Shown piece after piece: positions 8,097 to 16,373 of a stretch of DNA of 64,000 nt (position 1 is the first letter of the stretch; each line of letters starts with the position of its first letter). The translations under genes and the position numbers were made by a program. The stretch is from positions 930,001-994,000 of the forward strand of contig NZ_JARXYJ010000001.1 of assembly GCF_029894425.1 (NCBI RefSeq). Reading direction: 5' to 3'. Under the pieces are notes generated by a model. It was not told where the DNA came from and ran no database searches. It worked only from the letters and a program-made list of their open reading frames with translations. Source of the stretch: Streptomyces sp. SAI-127 (GTDB taxonomy: Bacteria > Actinomycetota > Actinomycetes > Streptomycetales > Streptomycetaceae).

Positions 8097-8551
8097 CCGA
8101 TCACATCACCAGATCAACAACCGCGGACCGGCAGATTCCGCCCCGCCACCACACCATCAGGCGACTGCAGATTCACTCAAAGACTCACGAACCGCCCACT
8201 TACGGCCCCGCGATGAGGCAAGGACTGTCGGCACCTTTGCCAAAGGGGCGAACAAGCCCGGCCCATTGATGGACCAACGCTCGACAAGATCAGAAGTAAC
8301 GCGACTGAACTCTCCCGCCGACCTGTGCATCCGCTGTTGGCCGCCCCGATACGCCGAGCCCCGACACGGCGGACTTTGTGCCATGTCTGCGAGCGGCTGT
8401 TCACGCGTAGCCGGCTTGCCGCTGTGTTGGTCGAAAAAGACGATGAGCCGCCGATGACGCCATCGGCATGACATCGCCCGGCAGCCGCAACCGCAGTTGG
8501 CCGTGTACGACTCTCCCCTTGCACATCCACCCGCTGCTGGAGGAGACCAAC
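8097..8551. other. Gene-poor stretch of lower GC next to the IS remnant
   Basis: About 455 bases with visibly more A/T than the surroundings and no frame with actinobacterial third-position bias. Terminal inverted repeats of the neighbouring IS5-type relic should lie here, but I could not pair ends with confidence. I see no RNA gene or palindrome of note. Confidence 0.5.
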
Positions 8552-8869
8552 GTGACCATCGCCCTTGAAGACCACACGCCGCAGACCTTCGTCGACCCCT
8601 ACGCCGCCGACCCGGCGGAGACCACCTGGCCTCCGGCCGCAGCCGGGCAGGACATGGACTACCTGCTGCCGCCGCCCAACCCCTCCGAGCGCCTGAACAT
8701 CCTCATCGACCCCCGCGACCAGCACCGCCTGGCCCTGCACGCCGCACTGACCGCCGCCGGCATCCCGCCCCGGCCCGAGGACCGCGACGCCATCGACCAG
8801 CTCAGCGCCCTGCCCGCCAGCATCAACACCACCCTGCAGCGCTGGCTGCACCACACGACATCACAGTGA
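8552..8869 (+). CDS. Small hypothetical protein, 105 aa
   Basis: The start is GTG 8552, with AGGAG 6 bases upstream; the longer open frame upstream lacks coding bias. The protein is acidic, with a Pro-rich middle (PPAAAGQDMDYLLPPPNPSE) and a helical C-terminal half (RDQHRLALHAALTAAGI, DAIDQLSALPASINTTLQRW). No signal peptide or membrane segment is visible. I do not recognise the family. The stop overlaps a GTG (GTGA at 8866) of a downstream frame that soon loses coding character, so it may once have been the first gene of an operon whose next member has been lost. Confidence 0.6.
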   Translation: MTIALEDHTPQTFVDPYAADPAETTWPPAAAGQDMDYLLPPPNPSERLNILIDPRDQHRLALHAALTAAGIPPRPEDRDAIDQLSALPASINTTLQRWLHHTTSQ

Positions 8870-8898
8870 CCGAACTCATCGACGGCGAGGAAGTCGCT

Positions 8899-9129
8899 CT
8901 ACACGGGACCGTTGTCGGAAGGCTGCATGAACTCTCCTGGCCACGACAGTGGCGTCGGGCCCCGGCGCGGCGATCGCGTGTGCAGCACCGGCAGCCCACT
9001 GCGGAAGATGACGTCCTGGGGGTCCAGCCCCTGCAGGGCGAAGTACCAGCCCTGGGACGGGATGCAGGAGGCACAAACAGGGCCGACGGGGCAGAGCGCA
9101 TGGACTTCGCGCCTCCGTTCCGATGCCAT
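8899..9129 (-). CDS. Small hypothetical protein, 76 aa
   Basis: Begins at ATG 9129, 10 bases after the stop of the 325-aa gene on the same strand, so probably co-transcribed. It has about three-quarters G/C at third positions and a plausible globular composition (CPVGPVCASCIPSQGWYFAL, LDPQDVIFRSGLPVL). Three cysteines in PVCASC-type spacing near residues 13-22 are notable. No family is recognised; it could also be an overcalled frame. Confidence 0.45.
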   Translation of the reverse strand: MASERRREVHALCPVGPVCASCIPSQGWYFALQGLDPQDVIFRSGLPVLHTRSPRRGPTPLSWPGEFMQPSDNGPV

Positions 9130-9139
9130 GGCCGGCCTC

Positions 9140-10117
9140 TCAGTCGACCTCCGCCCCCACGACCAGCGCATCGAGCGCCGTACGCAGCGCGGACAGTTCG
9201 GCCGGCGTGGGATCGGCCGGTTCGTGCGGTATCAGCGCGGCGGGGTTGACCACGGGGACGGTGCCCTCCGGGCCACGCACAGCCATGGCGTCGGCAAGGA
9301 ACGGGCCGCTGTCGGGGGGCGGGGTGCCGAGGCCCTCGCTGAGTCGGCGCAGTGCGGCCGTGAGCGGGGGCTGCGGGAGAGAAAAGTCCGAGGGGAGCAG
9401 CCTGGCCTGCTGGGTGTGGTCGTCGCCGCGGAAGTCCAGGGACCAGTTCTCCCAGCGCGGCAACGGCCAGTTGTGGATGCCGGCCACGGTCTGTACCGCC
9501 CAGAGTGAGACGGTGCGGGCCTGCCGGTCGAAATGGACGCCGCCGTACGGCATGTCGGTGAGCGCAGGGGTGGGCGGCGACGCGACGATCAGGTCGATCA
9601 GGCCGGGGCCGCCGGCAAGGTGGTCCATGGACTCCCAGTCGCTGCCCCACGCACGAACGCTTCCGTCGGGCAGGCGCAGGGAGACGACGGAGGATGGCTC
9701 GGTGTACTCCGTGCCCGCGAACCCGGGAGGCTCGAAGGTCTCGAACCAGCCCGGCGCACGGGTCAGGTACCGGTCGAGGCCCAGGTGGTGGGTCAGATCG
9801 CCCATGCCGTCGTGCGCGAAGCGGACGTCCCAGCCGGGCCATGTCCGGTCCAGTACGGCGCGGGCGGCGATGTGGTCCGCCCAGCTGTCCGCGAAGGCGA
9901 ACCAGAGCAGGATCCGGCGGTCGTGGTCGACGAGTGCGGCGCCCTCGCACCACACGTCGTCGAGCCATTCGTCGATCTCCTGGTTGGCTCGGAAGCAGCG
10001 TGTCGCCACAACCGGCCCTGGCAGCAGATCGTCGACCACCCGGTTGGCGGCCCAGTGCGAGTAGTACCGCTGCCAGGCGCCGTTCTCGACGATGACGTAT
10101 TGCGCACGTGCTCCCAT
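9140..10117 (-). CDS. Hypothetical protein, 325 aa
   Basis: The start is taken as ATG 10117 (MGARAQYVIVENGAWQRYYS), the N-terminus usual for a group of conserved actinobacterial hypotheticals; an upstream in-frame ATG would add 14 poorly coding residues. The protein is rich in Trp and Asp (WLDDVWCEGAALVDHDRRIL, WENWSLDFRGDD), without signal peptide or membrane helices, so it is probably cytoplasmic. I recognise no domain with a named function. It is followed closely by the 76-aa gene. Confidence 0.75.
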   Translation of the reverse strand: MGARAQYVIVENGAWQRYYSHWAANRVVDDLLPGPVVATRCFRANQEIDEWLDDVWCEGAALVDHDRRILLWFAFADSWADHIAARAVLDRTWPGWDVRFAHDGMGDLTHHLGLDRYLTRAPGWFETFEPPGFAGTEYTEPSSVVSLRLPDGSVRAWGSDWESMDHLAGGPGLIDLIVASPPTPALTDMPYGGVHFDRQARTVSLWAVQTVAGIHNWPLPRWENWSLDFRGDDHTQQARLLPSDFSLPQPPLTAALRRLSEGLGTPPPDSGPFLADAMAVRGPEGTVPVVNPAALIPHEPADPTPAELSALRTALDALVVGAEVD

Positions 10118-10162
10118 GATCAGCGAGGTTGGCGCCGCTGGACGACGGGCGACGAACACTTT

Positions 10163-10593
10163 TCAGGTGCCCGGCCCGGGCTGGTCACGCACGCTCTCAC
10201 CATCTGGCAATCCGTGCCACACGGTCCTGTTGAGGTCGAGGAAGTGCGCGTGAGCGGCATCATGCACGGGCCGGGAGAACTGGATGCGGAGGAGCCGATC
10301 CGCGACCCACAATCTGTACATGACGTCCCGGGTCGTGAGGTACCAGTCGTCGGTGTCCTCCCACGCGGACGGCCGGGTGTAGGCGCAGCGCTCCGCCTCT
10401 GCCGAGACCTCGATGAACCGCTCCAGCAGCGCAGCCGTTCCGCACGCCGGGTCTCCGACAGTGCGATCTGCTGGCGTTGCTGTTCGGCGCGTTCCGCTGA
10501 TCGCTGAGTCCTGTGCTGGACGAGGTAGGACAGCACGCCGCCGAGGGCAACGCCGCCCAACGATATGAGTGACACCCAGACTTGACCTGCCAT
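10163..10593 (-). pseudogene. Frameshifted gene for a single-pass membrane coiled-coil protein
   Basis: From ATG 10593 the first frame reads MAGQVWVSLISLGGVALGGVL (membrane anchor) and a basic/acidic helix (QHRTQRSAERAEQQRQQ) as far as RRAERL. The continuing homology-like sequence (ALLERFIEVSAEAERCAY, WEDTDDWYLTTRDVMYRLW) lies in another frame. The junction near 10431-10434 is explained by loss of one G in a GGCTG(G)CGCTG context. The rest is well formed to the stop at 10163. It could be a real recent mutation or a sequencing error. Confidence 0.65.
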
Positions 10594-10681
10594 GACGATC
10601 ATCGTTCCATAGCGTCGATCTCGTCCGAGCCGTCCTGGACAGCCCCGTCGACCGGGCTGAGCCCACGTTCACCCGCTTGAC

Positions 10682-11059
10682 TCAGGAGGCGGACGGCTCG
10701 ATCTCCCCCGCGAAGACGATGACTTGGTCGATGAGGCTCCGCCGCAGATGGACGACGTCCGTTCCCGCCAGGCGGGGGCCTCCGTCCGGTGTGGTGAAGA
10801 CCCACTGGTATCTGGCCCACTCATCAGGCATGTCCACCGCTGAGCAGCGCACCATCGTGCCGGTCCCCGCCGGGTGGCGCCGGATGTCCAGCACGAACCG
10901 CTCGACCGCCTCGATCCCTTCGCTTCGGCCCAACGGTCCCCAGAAGACCACGTCGGAGGTCAGCGCCTGGGAGAGCAACTCAGTCACATAGCTGTCGTCC
11001 GAGGCGTTGAACGCGGAGATGAACGTGTCGATCGCGGACTGTGCGGTTTCTTCCTGCAT
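10682..11059 (-). CDS. SnoaL-like / nuclear transport factor 2-fold protein
   Basis: 125 residues. The pattern TAQSAIDTFISAFNASDDSYVTELLS, DVVFWGPLGRSEGIEAVERF and VVHLRRSLIDQVIVFAGEI is the NTF2-like cone fold (ester-cyclase, ketosteroid-isomerase and unknown-function members). The pocket residues are not diagnostic, so no reaction can be assigned. It appears to be a single gene, with a G-rich stretch just before ATG 11059. Bases 11060-11181 upstream contain only a possible promoter region. Confidence 0.8.
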   Translation of the reverse strand: MQEETAQSAIDTFISAFNASDDSYVTELLSQALTSDVVFWGPLGRSEGIEAVERFVLDIRRHPAGTGTMVRCSAVDMPDEWARYQWVFTTPDGGPRLAGTDVVHLRRSLIDQVIVFAGEIEPSAS

Positions 11060-11181
11060 GCACCACTAATATCAGTCGCTTCGCGGAGCGGGCTCGCCCT
11101 CCCGTGAGGGAGGCTCCGCGCGGGGCCCACCTAATCCGCGCAGGCCGCACAATGGCCCGTACGCCCGTCGTCCGGTGATCG

Positions 11182-12228
11182 TCACCCACCGTCAGCGAGG
11201 CGGGCCGACGGGAGGGCGTCGGGGGTGGAGCGGTCGGCCTTGGCCGCGTCGGCGAGGGCCGCGGCGGCGGCTTCCGCGGCCTGAGCCGCGTCGTCAGCGG
11301 CCCGCTCAGCGCTGTCGTCGGAGGGTTTCTCGCGGGTGGCCGGGGACTGGGGCAGTACCTCGGTGAAGGCGCGGGACACGCCCTGGAGTGCGGAGGTGAT
11401 CTCGCTGGGGATCACCCAGAAGTTGTTGCCCGAACCCTGCGCCAGTTGGGGCAGGGTCTGGAGGTACTGGTAGGCCAGAAGCTTGGGGTCGGGGTCGTTG
11501 CGATGCACGGCCTGGAAGACCTCGTCGATGGCCCGGGACTGGCCCTCGGCCTGGAGAATCGCAGCGGTACGGTTGCCCTCCGCGCGCAGGACGGCGGCCT
11601 GCTTGTCGCCTTCGGCGGTGAGGATCTGCGATTGGCGCTGTCCCTCGGCTCCGAGAATCGCGGCCCGCTTGTCCCGCTCGGCCCGCATCTGCTTCTGCAT
11701 CGCGTCCTTGATGGACTGCGGCGGGTCGATGGCCTTGATCTCCACCCGGTTGACCCTCAGCCCCCATTTGCCGGTGGCCTCGTCCAGTACGCCGCGGAGC
11801 TGGCTGTTGATGGTGTCCCGTGAGGTGAGCGTCTTTTCGAGGTCCATGGATCCCACGACGTTGCGCAAGGTGGTCACGGTGAGCTGTTCGACCGCCTGAA
11901 GGAAATTCGCGATCTCGTAGAAAGCGGCTCGCGGGTCGGTGACCTGGAAGTACAGGACGGTGTCGATCTCGACGACCAGATTGTCCTCGGTGATGACCGG
12001 TTGCGGCTTGAAGGAGACGACCTGTTCGCGCAGGTCGATCACCGGATGAACCCTGTCGATGTACGGAATCACAAGGCTGAGGCCGGGACTCAGGGTCCGG
12101 TGGTAGCGCCCGAGTCGCTCGACATTACGAGCACGCGCCTGGGGCACGATACGGACCGCCCGCACCACGGTGAAAACCGCGATCAGCGCGAAGATCAGGC
12201 CGGCAATGAGGAACGCCGAGGTTTCCAT
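11182..12228 (-). CDS. SPFH/Band 7 (stomatin-like, QmcA-type) membrane protein
   Basis: A membrane-associated scaffold of the stomatin/prohibitin superfamily. An N-terminal helix (ETSAFLIAGLIFALIAVFTVV) anchors it. The SPFH domain follows (RNVERLGRYHRTLSPGLSLVIPYIDRV, DTVLYFQVTDPRAAFYEIANF, VVGSMDLEKTLTSRDTIN). A long Ala/Glu/Gln coiled coil (MRAERDKRAAILGAEGQRQ and repeats of the type AEG-KQAAVLRAEGNR) and an Ala-rich charged tail complete it. 348 aa is normal for the family. It starts 4 bases after the NfeD gene, the classic NfeD-SPFH pair thought to organise membrane microdomains and quality control. Confidence 0.9.
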   Translation of the reverse strand: METSAFLIAGLIFALIAVFTVVRAVRIVPQARARNVERLGRYHRTLSPGLSLVIPYIDRVHPVIDLREQVVSFKPQPVITEDNLVVEIDTVLYFQVTDPRAAFYEIANFLQAVEQLTVTTLRNVVGSMDLEKTLTSRDTINSQLRGVLDEATGKWGLRVNRVEIKAIDPPQSIKDAMQKQMRAERDKRAAILGAEGQRQSQILTAEGDKQAAVLRAEGNRTAAILQAEGQSRAIDEVFQAVHRNDPDPKLLAYQYLQTLPQLAQGSGNNFWVIPSEITSALQGVSRAFTEVLPQSPATREKPSDDSAERAADDAAQAAEAAAAALADAAKADRSTPDALPSARLADGG

Positions 12229-12232
12229 GGTT

Positions 12233-12664
12233 TCAGTCCCGGGGGTAGACGAGCGCGGTGGCGCCGCTGATCTCCATGACGTCGACGGTCTTTCCAGGCG
12301 GAATCACCAGCGTCTCGTCGTAGGCGCGGGCCGTCCATTCCTCGCCGTCGATACGGACCCTTCCGCCGAGGCCCGTCACCTCCGAGAGGACATAGGCAGG
12401 CCTGCCGACCAGAGCGTCAATGCCGAAGCGCTCCACTTGCGGCCGGAGCACGTGGCGCAGCGCGATAGGACGCACGAACACCACGGTCCCCGTGGCGACG
12501 AGGGCGAACACCAGGAACTGGAAGGGCACGGGCAGTCCGACCGCGGCGGATCCCGCCGTGACCAGCGCGGACACACTCAGCATTCCGAGCGCAGCCGTAA
12601 GGGTGACGATTTCCGCCACCGCCAACACGGCTGCGACGACCAACCAGATCAGCCATGGATCCAT
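12233..12664 (-). CDS. NfeD-family membrane protein
   Basis: 143 residues from ATG 12664 (GAGAAGAGG upstream). The frame is open for another 19 codons, but that extension lacks a ribosome site. Two to three hydrophobic stretches (PWLIWLVVAAVLAVAEIVTL, LVTAGSAAVGLPVPFQF, FALVATGTVVFV) precede a soluble OB-fold domain (LVGRPAYVLSEVTGLGGRVRIDGEEW, VMEISGATALVYPRD). It lacks the serine-protease part of long NfeD, so it is the short form that partners the SPFH protein encoded next. Confidence 0.9.
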   Translation of the reverse strand: MDPWLIWLVVAAVLAVAEIVTLTAALGMLSVSALVTAGSAAVGLPVPFQFLVFALVATGTVVFVRPIALRHVLRPQVERFGIDALVGRPAYVLSEVTGLGGRVRIDGEEWTARAYDETLVIPPGKTVDVMEISGATALVYPRD

Positions 12665-12808
12665 TGCATGCCTCTTCTCACCGGTGCGGGTGCAGGTGCG
12701 GAAGAGCCTGACTCTCACCATTGGACCCCGACATCGGACAACGGCGATACCCCTGGGAAGGCAAACCCACCTTCGGGTGCTCTGGGCCCTCGGTCGTTCG
12801 TGTGCCGA

Positions 12809-14317
12809 TCAGTGGTGGCCGGTGAGTTCCCCGCTGAGCGTGTCGTGGATGCGGGCGCTGGGCTCGTTCAGTCCGGTGATCCTGACGGTCTTGCCGCGCT
12901 GGGCGTACTTGGTCTCGATGGCGTCGAGGGCCGCGACGGAGGAGGCGTCCCAGATGTGTGCGGCGGCCAGATCGATGACGACCTTGTCGGGGTCGCCGAC
13001 GTAGTCGAAGCGGCCGACGAGGTCGTTGGCGGAGGCGAAGAACAGCTCGCCGGTCACCCGGTAGATCACAGACGTGCCGTCGGGGTCGGTCACCGCGGTG
13101 ACCTCGGCCAGGTGGGCGACCCGCTTGGCGAAGACGACCATCGCGGTGATCGAGCCGACTACGACACCGATGGCGAGGTTGTGGGTGGCGATCACACACG
13201 CGACGGTGATCAGCATGACGGTGATCTCTCCGGCCGGCATGCGCTTCAGGGTCTTCGGCGTGATGGAGTGCCAGTCGAAGGTGCCCACCGACACCATGAC
13301 CATCACCGCGACAAGCACGGCCGTCGGGATGTCCGAGACGACCGGCCCGAAGACGACGCACAGCACCATGAGGAACGCACCGGCCAGGAACGTCGACAAC
13401 CGGGTACGGGCGCCCGACACCCGTACGTTGATCATCGTCTGTCCGATCATGGCGCAGCCGCCCATGCCGCCGAAGAACCCGGTGACGATGTTGGCGATTC
13501 CCTGGCCGACCGACTCGCGGGTCTTGGAGGAATGGGTGTCGGTGATGTCGTCCACGAGCTTGGCGGTCATCAGCGACTCCATCAGACCGACCAGCGCCAT
13601 GGCGAGGGCGTAGGGCGCGATGGTGGTGAGAGTGTCCAGGGTGAAGGGGACGTCCGGCAGCCCGGGCACGGGGAGCGAGGAGGGCAGCTCGCCCTTGTCC
13701 CCGACGGTCGGCACCGCGATCCCGGCGGCCACCGTGATGACCGTGAGGATCACGATCGACACCAGAGGGGCGGGGATCACCTTGGTGACCTTCGGGAAGA
13801 GCACCATCAGCGTCAGACCGGTCGCGATCAGCGGATAGACCGGCCACGGTACGTCGGTCATCTCCGGCACCTGCGCCATGAAGATGAGGATGGCGAGGGA
13901 GTTGACGAAGCCGACCATCACGCTGCGCGGCACGAACCGCATCAGCTTCGCCACGCCGAGGGCGCCGAGGACGATCTGGAAGACGCCGGCCAGGATGACG
14001 GCGGCGACGAGGTAGCCGAAGCCGTGCTCGCGGTTGAGCGGGGCGATGACCAGGGCGACCGCGCCGGTGGCGGCGGAGATCATGGCCGGTCGGCCGCCGA
14101 CGATCGCGATGGTCACGGCCATGGTGAACGAGGCGAACAGGCCGATGGCCGGGTCGACCCCGGCGATGACCGAGAACGAGATCGCCTCGGGGATCAGGGC
14201 GAGGGCGACCACAAGTCCGGCCAGTACCTCGGCGCGCAGCACCTTCGGATCGGACAGCCAGGCAGGACGCCGGGAGCCGCGCAGCCAGGTGGCCGGGGAC
14301 GGTGCGGAGGAGGACAA
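12809..14317 (-). CDS. SulP/SLC26-family anion transporter with C-terminal STAS domain
   Basis: A predicted inner-membrane carrier for sulfate, bicarbonate or dicarboxylate-type anions. About 400 residues hold a dozen hydrophobic segments with SulP motifs (ALIPEAISFSVIAGVDPAIGL, GRPAMISAATGAVALV, SVGQGIANIVTGFFGGMGGC). A STAS domain follows (KVVIDLAAAHIWDASSVAALD), ending near residue 500. The best start is TTG 14317; no strong ribosome site is visible. It is transcribed away from the merR gene across a shared region with a palindrome, so MerR control is likely. The substrate is not evident; no carbonic anhydrase is fused. Confidence 0.88.
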   Translation of the reverse strand: MSSSAPSPATWLRGSRRPAWLSDPKVLRAEVLAGLVVALALIPEAISFSVIAGVDPAIGLFASFTMAVTIAIVGGRPAMISAATGAVALVIAPLNREHGFGYLVAAVILAGVFQIVLGALGVAKLMRFVPRSVMVGFVNSLAILIFMAQVPEMTDVPWPVYPLIATGLTLMVLFPKVTKVIPAPLVSIVILTVITVAAGIAVPTVGDKGELPSSLPVPGLPDVPFTLDTLTTIAPYALAMALVGLMESLMTAKLVDDITDTHSSKTRESVGQGIANIVTGFFGGMGGCAMIGQTMINVRVSGARTRLSTFLAGAFLMVLCVVFGPVVSDIPTAVLVAVMVMVSVGTFDWHSITPKTLKRMPAGEITVMLITVACVIATHNLAIGVVVGSITAMVVFAKRVAHLAEVTAVTDPDGTSVIYRVTGELFFASANDLVGRFDYVGDPDKVVIDLAAAHIWDASSVAALDAIETKYAQRGKTVRITGLNEPSARIHDTLSGELTGHH

Positions 14318-14656
14318 GACGAGAAGAACCTGTCGTGCTCGGGCACACCCGGCATCACGGCGGGCGTACGGAAAGGTGTGGGTGGCCGGGGCGGCCGACG
14401 ACCGAGTTCGCGAGCGGCGGACCGAAGTCAGGGGGCGGCGAAGCGATCCGTCACGGGCTCGTGCGCTGTGCGGGAGTGAAGGGTCACGGCGGGCAGGCAG
14501 CGGCGCCGGGCATCATGGGCACACGCACGCTCTCTCCTGCAGGTATCGGTGTTCGCCGGAGGCATCATCGGCCCCGACACGGGTGACGGCCACGCGACGG
14601 CATCCCCGGCGCATGAAAACGGCACGAAAGGCGGCCAAGTCCGACACCGAGGCAAC

Positions 14657-14680
14657 TCTACCCTGACGTTAGGGTAGAGA
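14657..14680. promoter_or_regulatory. MerR-type operator in the sulP-merR divergent region
   Basis: CTCTACCCT, six bases (GACGTT), AGGGTAGAG is a perfect 9-bp inverted repeat placed 48 bases before the merR start. MerR proteins bind such repeats between promoter elements. Confidence 0.65.
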
Positions 14681-14727
14681 TCGGTGGCCGTGCGCGGCCA
14701 TGGCGAGAGACGAGGGAAGGCCCCCGC

Positions 14728-15132
14728 GTGAGCAGCGAGCACATGCAGATCGGCGAGGTCGCCACACGGACCGAGCTGTCGCTGCGCACCATCCGGCACT
14801 ACGAGGACACCGGCCTTGTCACCCCCTCCGCCCGCTCCCAAGGCGGCTTCCGCCTCTACACCGAGTCCGACGTCGCCCGCCTGATGGTCATCCGCCGTAT
14901 GAAGCCCCTCGGATTCACCCTCGACGAGATGCGCGCCCTGCTGGAGGCCACCGACCGCCTCGACGGGGACGAGGAACTGCCGCCCGAGGAGCACGAGGAA
15001 CTGCTGGACCGGATTCGCGGCTTCGAGCAGGCCGCCCAGCGACGGGTCGAGGATCTGCGCACCCAGCTGGCGCGAGCGGAGGAGTTCGCGGCCGCGCTTG
15101 CCGAGCGCCTCACGCGGGCTCCCGCACGCTGA
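14728..15132 (+). CDS. MerR-family transcriptional regulator
   Basis: 134 residues from GTG 14728, with GAGGGAAGG 8 bases upstream. An N-terminal MerR helix-turn-helix (MQIGEVATRTELSLRTIRHY, EDTGLVTPSARSQGGFRLY) and a long C-terminal dimerisation coil are present. There are no paired cysteines for metal or redox sensing, so the signal is probably organic or another cue. It is divergent from the SulP transporter, the likely target together with itself. Confidence 0.9.
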   Translation: MSSEHMQIGEVATRTELSLRTIRHYEDTGLVTPSARSQGGFRLYTESDVARLMVIRRMKPLGFTLDEMRALLEATDRLDGDEELPPEEHEELLDRIRGFEQAAQRRVEDLRTQLARAEEFAAALAERLTRAPAR

Positions 15133-15169
15133 CTTCTACGGGGGTGCCGGGCGCCGTTCTCACTGAGCG

Positions 15170-15206
15170 GTGACGCCTCAGGCCTGTGGGTCGTCGCGGG
15201 CGTCAC
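15170..15206. terminator. Possible convergent terminator hairpin
   Basis: GTGACGCC and GGCGTCAC form an 8-bp stem with a long loop between the merR stop and the 3' end of the WD40 gene; the hairpin overlaps the WD40 stop codon. There is no T tract, so confidence is low. Confidence 0.35.
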
Positions 15207-16108
15207 GGCAGGACGGGAGGCGCACCGATCTCCTTCGCCACGTCCCACACGCGTACCCCGTCGTCGTACCCCGCGGTGATGATCAGCGGCGGGCCCTGGG
15301 CCTGCCGGACCTGGCAGGCGGCGCGGACCCAGCCGTGGCCGCTGAGAAAGCCGGCGAGGTCCATGCCCAGGTCTCCGGCGCGCTCGCCGGTGAACGGGTC
15401 CCAGACCGCGGTGCCCGGTCCGTCGCCGCCCGCGACCAGCAGCGTGCGGCTCCCGGCTTCCGCCTGGCACCGGGCGTACACGGGCCCGACACCGGCGGTG
15501 AACTCGTGGCTCTGCCGCGGTTCCTCCAGATCCCATAGCCGGACGTTCCCGTCCCAGTCGGCGGTGGCGAGCAGAGTGCGGTCGCCGTCGGACACCTCGC
15601 ACAGCGTCCACACGATGCGGTCGTGCGCGACCAGCTCCAGTACCGGTTGCCCGGACTCGGCGTGCCAGAGGTTCACTGTGCCGTTGCCGTGTCCGGACGC
15701 GAGCAGCGTTCTCCCGCCCGTGCGCACCTGACACAGGGCGTGGGTCCACGGCCTCCGCGGGCCGGCGACCATCGTGCGCACCAGTCGGCCCTCGCGCGGG
15801 TCCCAGATGCGTACCGCGCCGTCCCGGCCCCCCGAGGCCAGCAGGTCGCGCCCTGAGATGCGCAGGGTGCACAGCGCGAACACCCAGCCGCGGTGACCGG
15901 CGAGGGAGGCCACCAGTTCGCCGCGGTTCTCCAGATCCCAGAGCCGGACGACCCCGTCGCGACCGCCGGACGCCAGCAGGGGCCTGCCGTCGACGTGGAT
16001 CTCGCACAGCGCGCGGATCCAGGTGCGCGAGTCCGTGAGGACCGCCGTGTCCTCGCGCACGACCGGGTCGGCGAGCCGGATCACCTTGCGGTGCCCGGAG
16101 TACGCCAC
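15203..16108 (-). CDS. WD40-repeat protein, probably a 5'-truncated remnant
   Basis: About seven WD40 units are visible by their repeating core (RALCEIHVDGRPLLASGGRD...VRLWDLE and similar), forming a beta-propeller usually used for protein contacts. The only usable start is GTG 16108. The repeat pattern clearly continues upstream in the same frame (FEAACEVTVGGRALVAYSGH) to an in-frame TAA about 120 bases earlier, with no ATG, GTG or TTG in that stretch. I infer that the front of a larger protein, perhaps a kinase, protease or NACHT-type WD40 protein, has been lost. The remainder may or may not be expressed. Confidence 0.7.
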   Translation of the reverse strand: MAYSGHRKVIRLADPVVREDTAVLTDSRTWIRALCEIHVDGRPLLASGGRDGVVRLWDLENRGELVASLAGHRGWVFALCTLRISGRDLLASGGRDGAVRIWDPREGRLVRTMVAGPRRPWTHALCQVRTGGRTLLASGHGNGTVNLWHAESGQPVLELVAHDRIVWTLCEVSDGDRTLLATADWDGNVRLWDLEEPRQSHEFTAGVGPVYARCQAEAGSRTLLVAGGDGPGTAVWDPFTGERAGDLGMDLAGFLSGHGWVRAACQVRQAQGPPLIITAGYDDGVRVWDVAKEIGAPPVLP

Positions 16109-16373
16109 GAGTGCGCGGCCGCCGACCGTGACCTCGCAGGCCGCCTCGAACGACGGCCGGAACCGGTAGCGGCGGGACTTGATCCTTCCGCAAGTGTCGG
16201 GGCGGGGCGATCGTGCTGGTACGTAGTCCGGTTACGTAGCTGCGCATCCGTTCGTGCCCAAGGTCCGGTGCCCGGCGTCGACACGGTGTGAGATCGCGGA
16301 CACGAACCCGCAGGTTGTCAGTGGTGTACGGCAGGATGTGCGGGGGCACCAACTGCCGTGGGGGGCTTGAGGC

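Noticed and set aside
8157..8474. 105-aa minus-strand frame in the low-GC stretch
   Set aside because: No third-position bias, ribosome site or recognisable motif.
8866..9249. 127-aa frame overlapping the stop of the 105-aa gene
   Set aside because: The first ~25 residues look plausible and the GTGA overlap is attractive, but the rest is Arg/Pro-rich shadow of minus-strand genes; at most the start of a lost gene.
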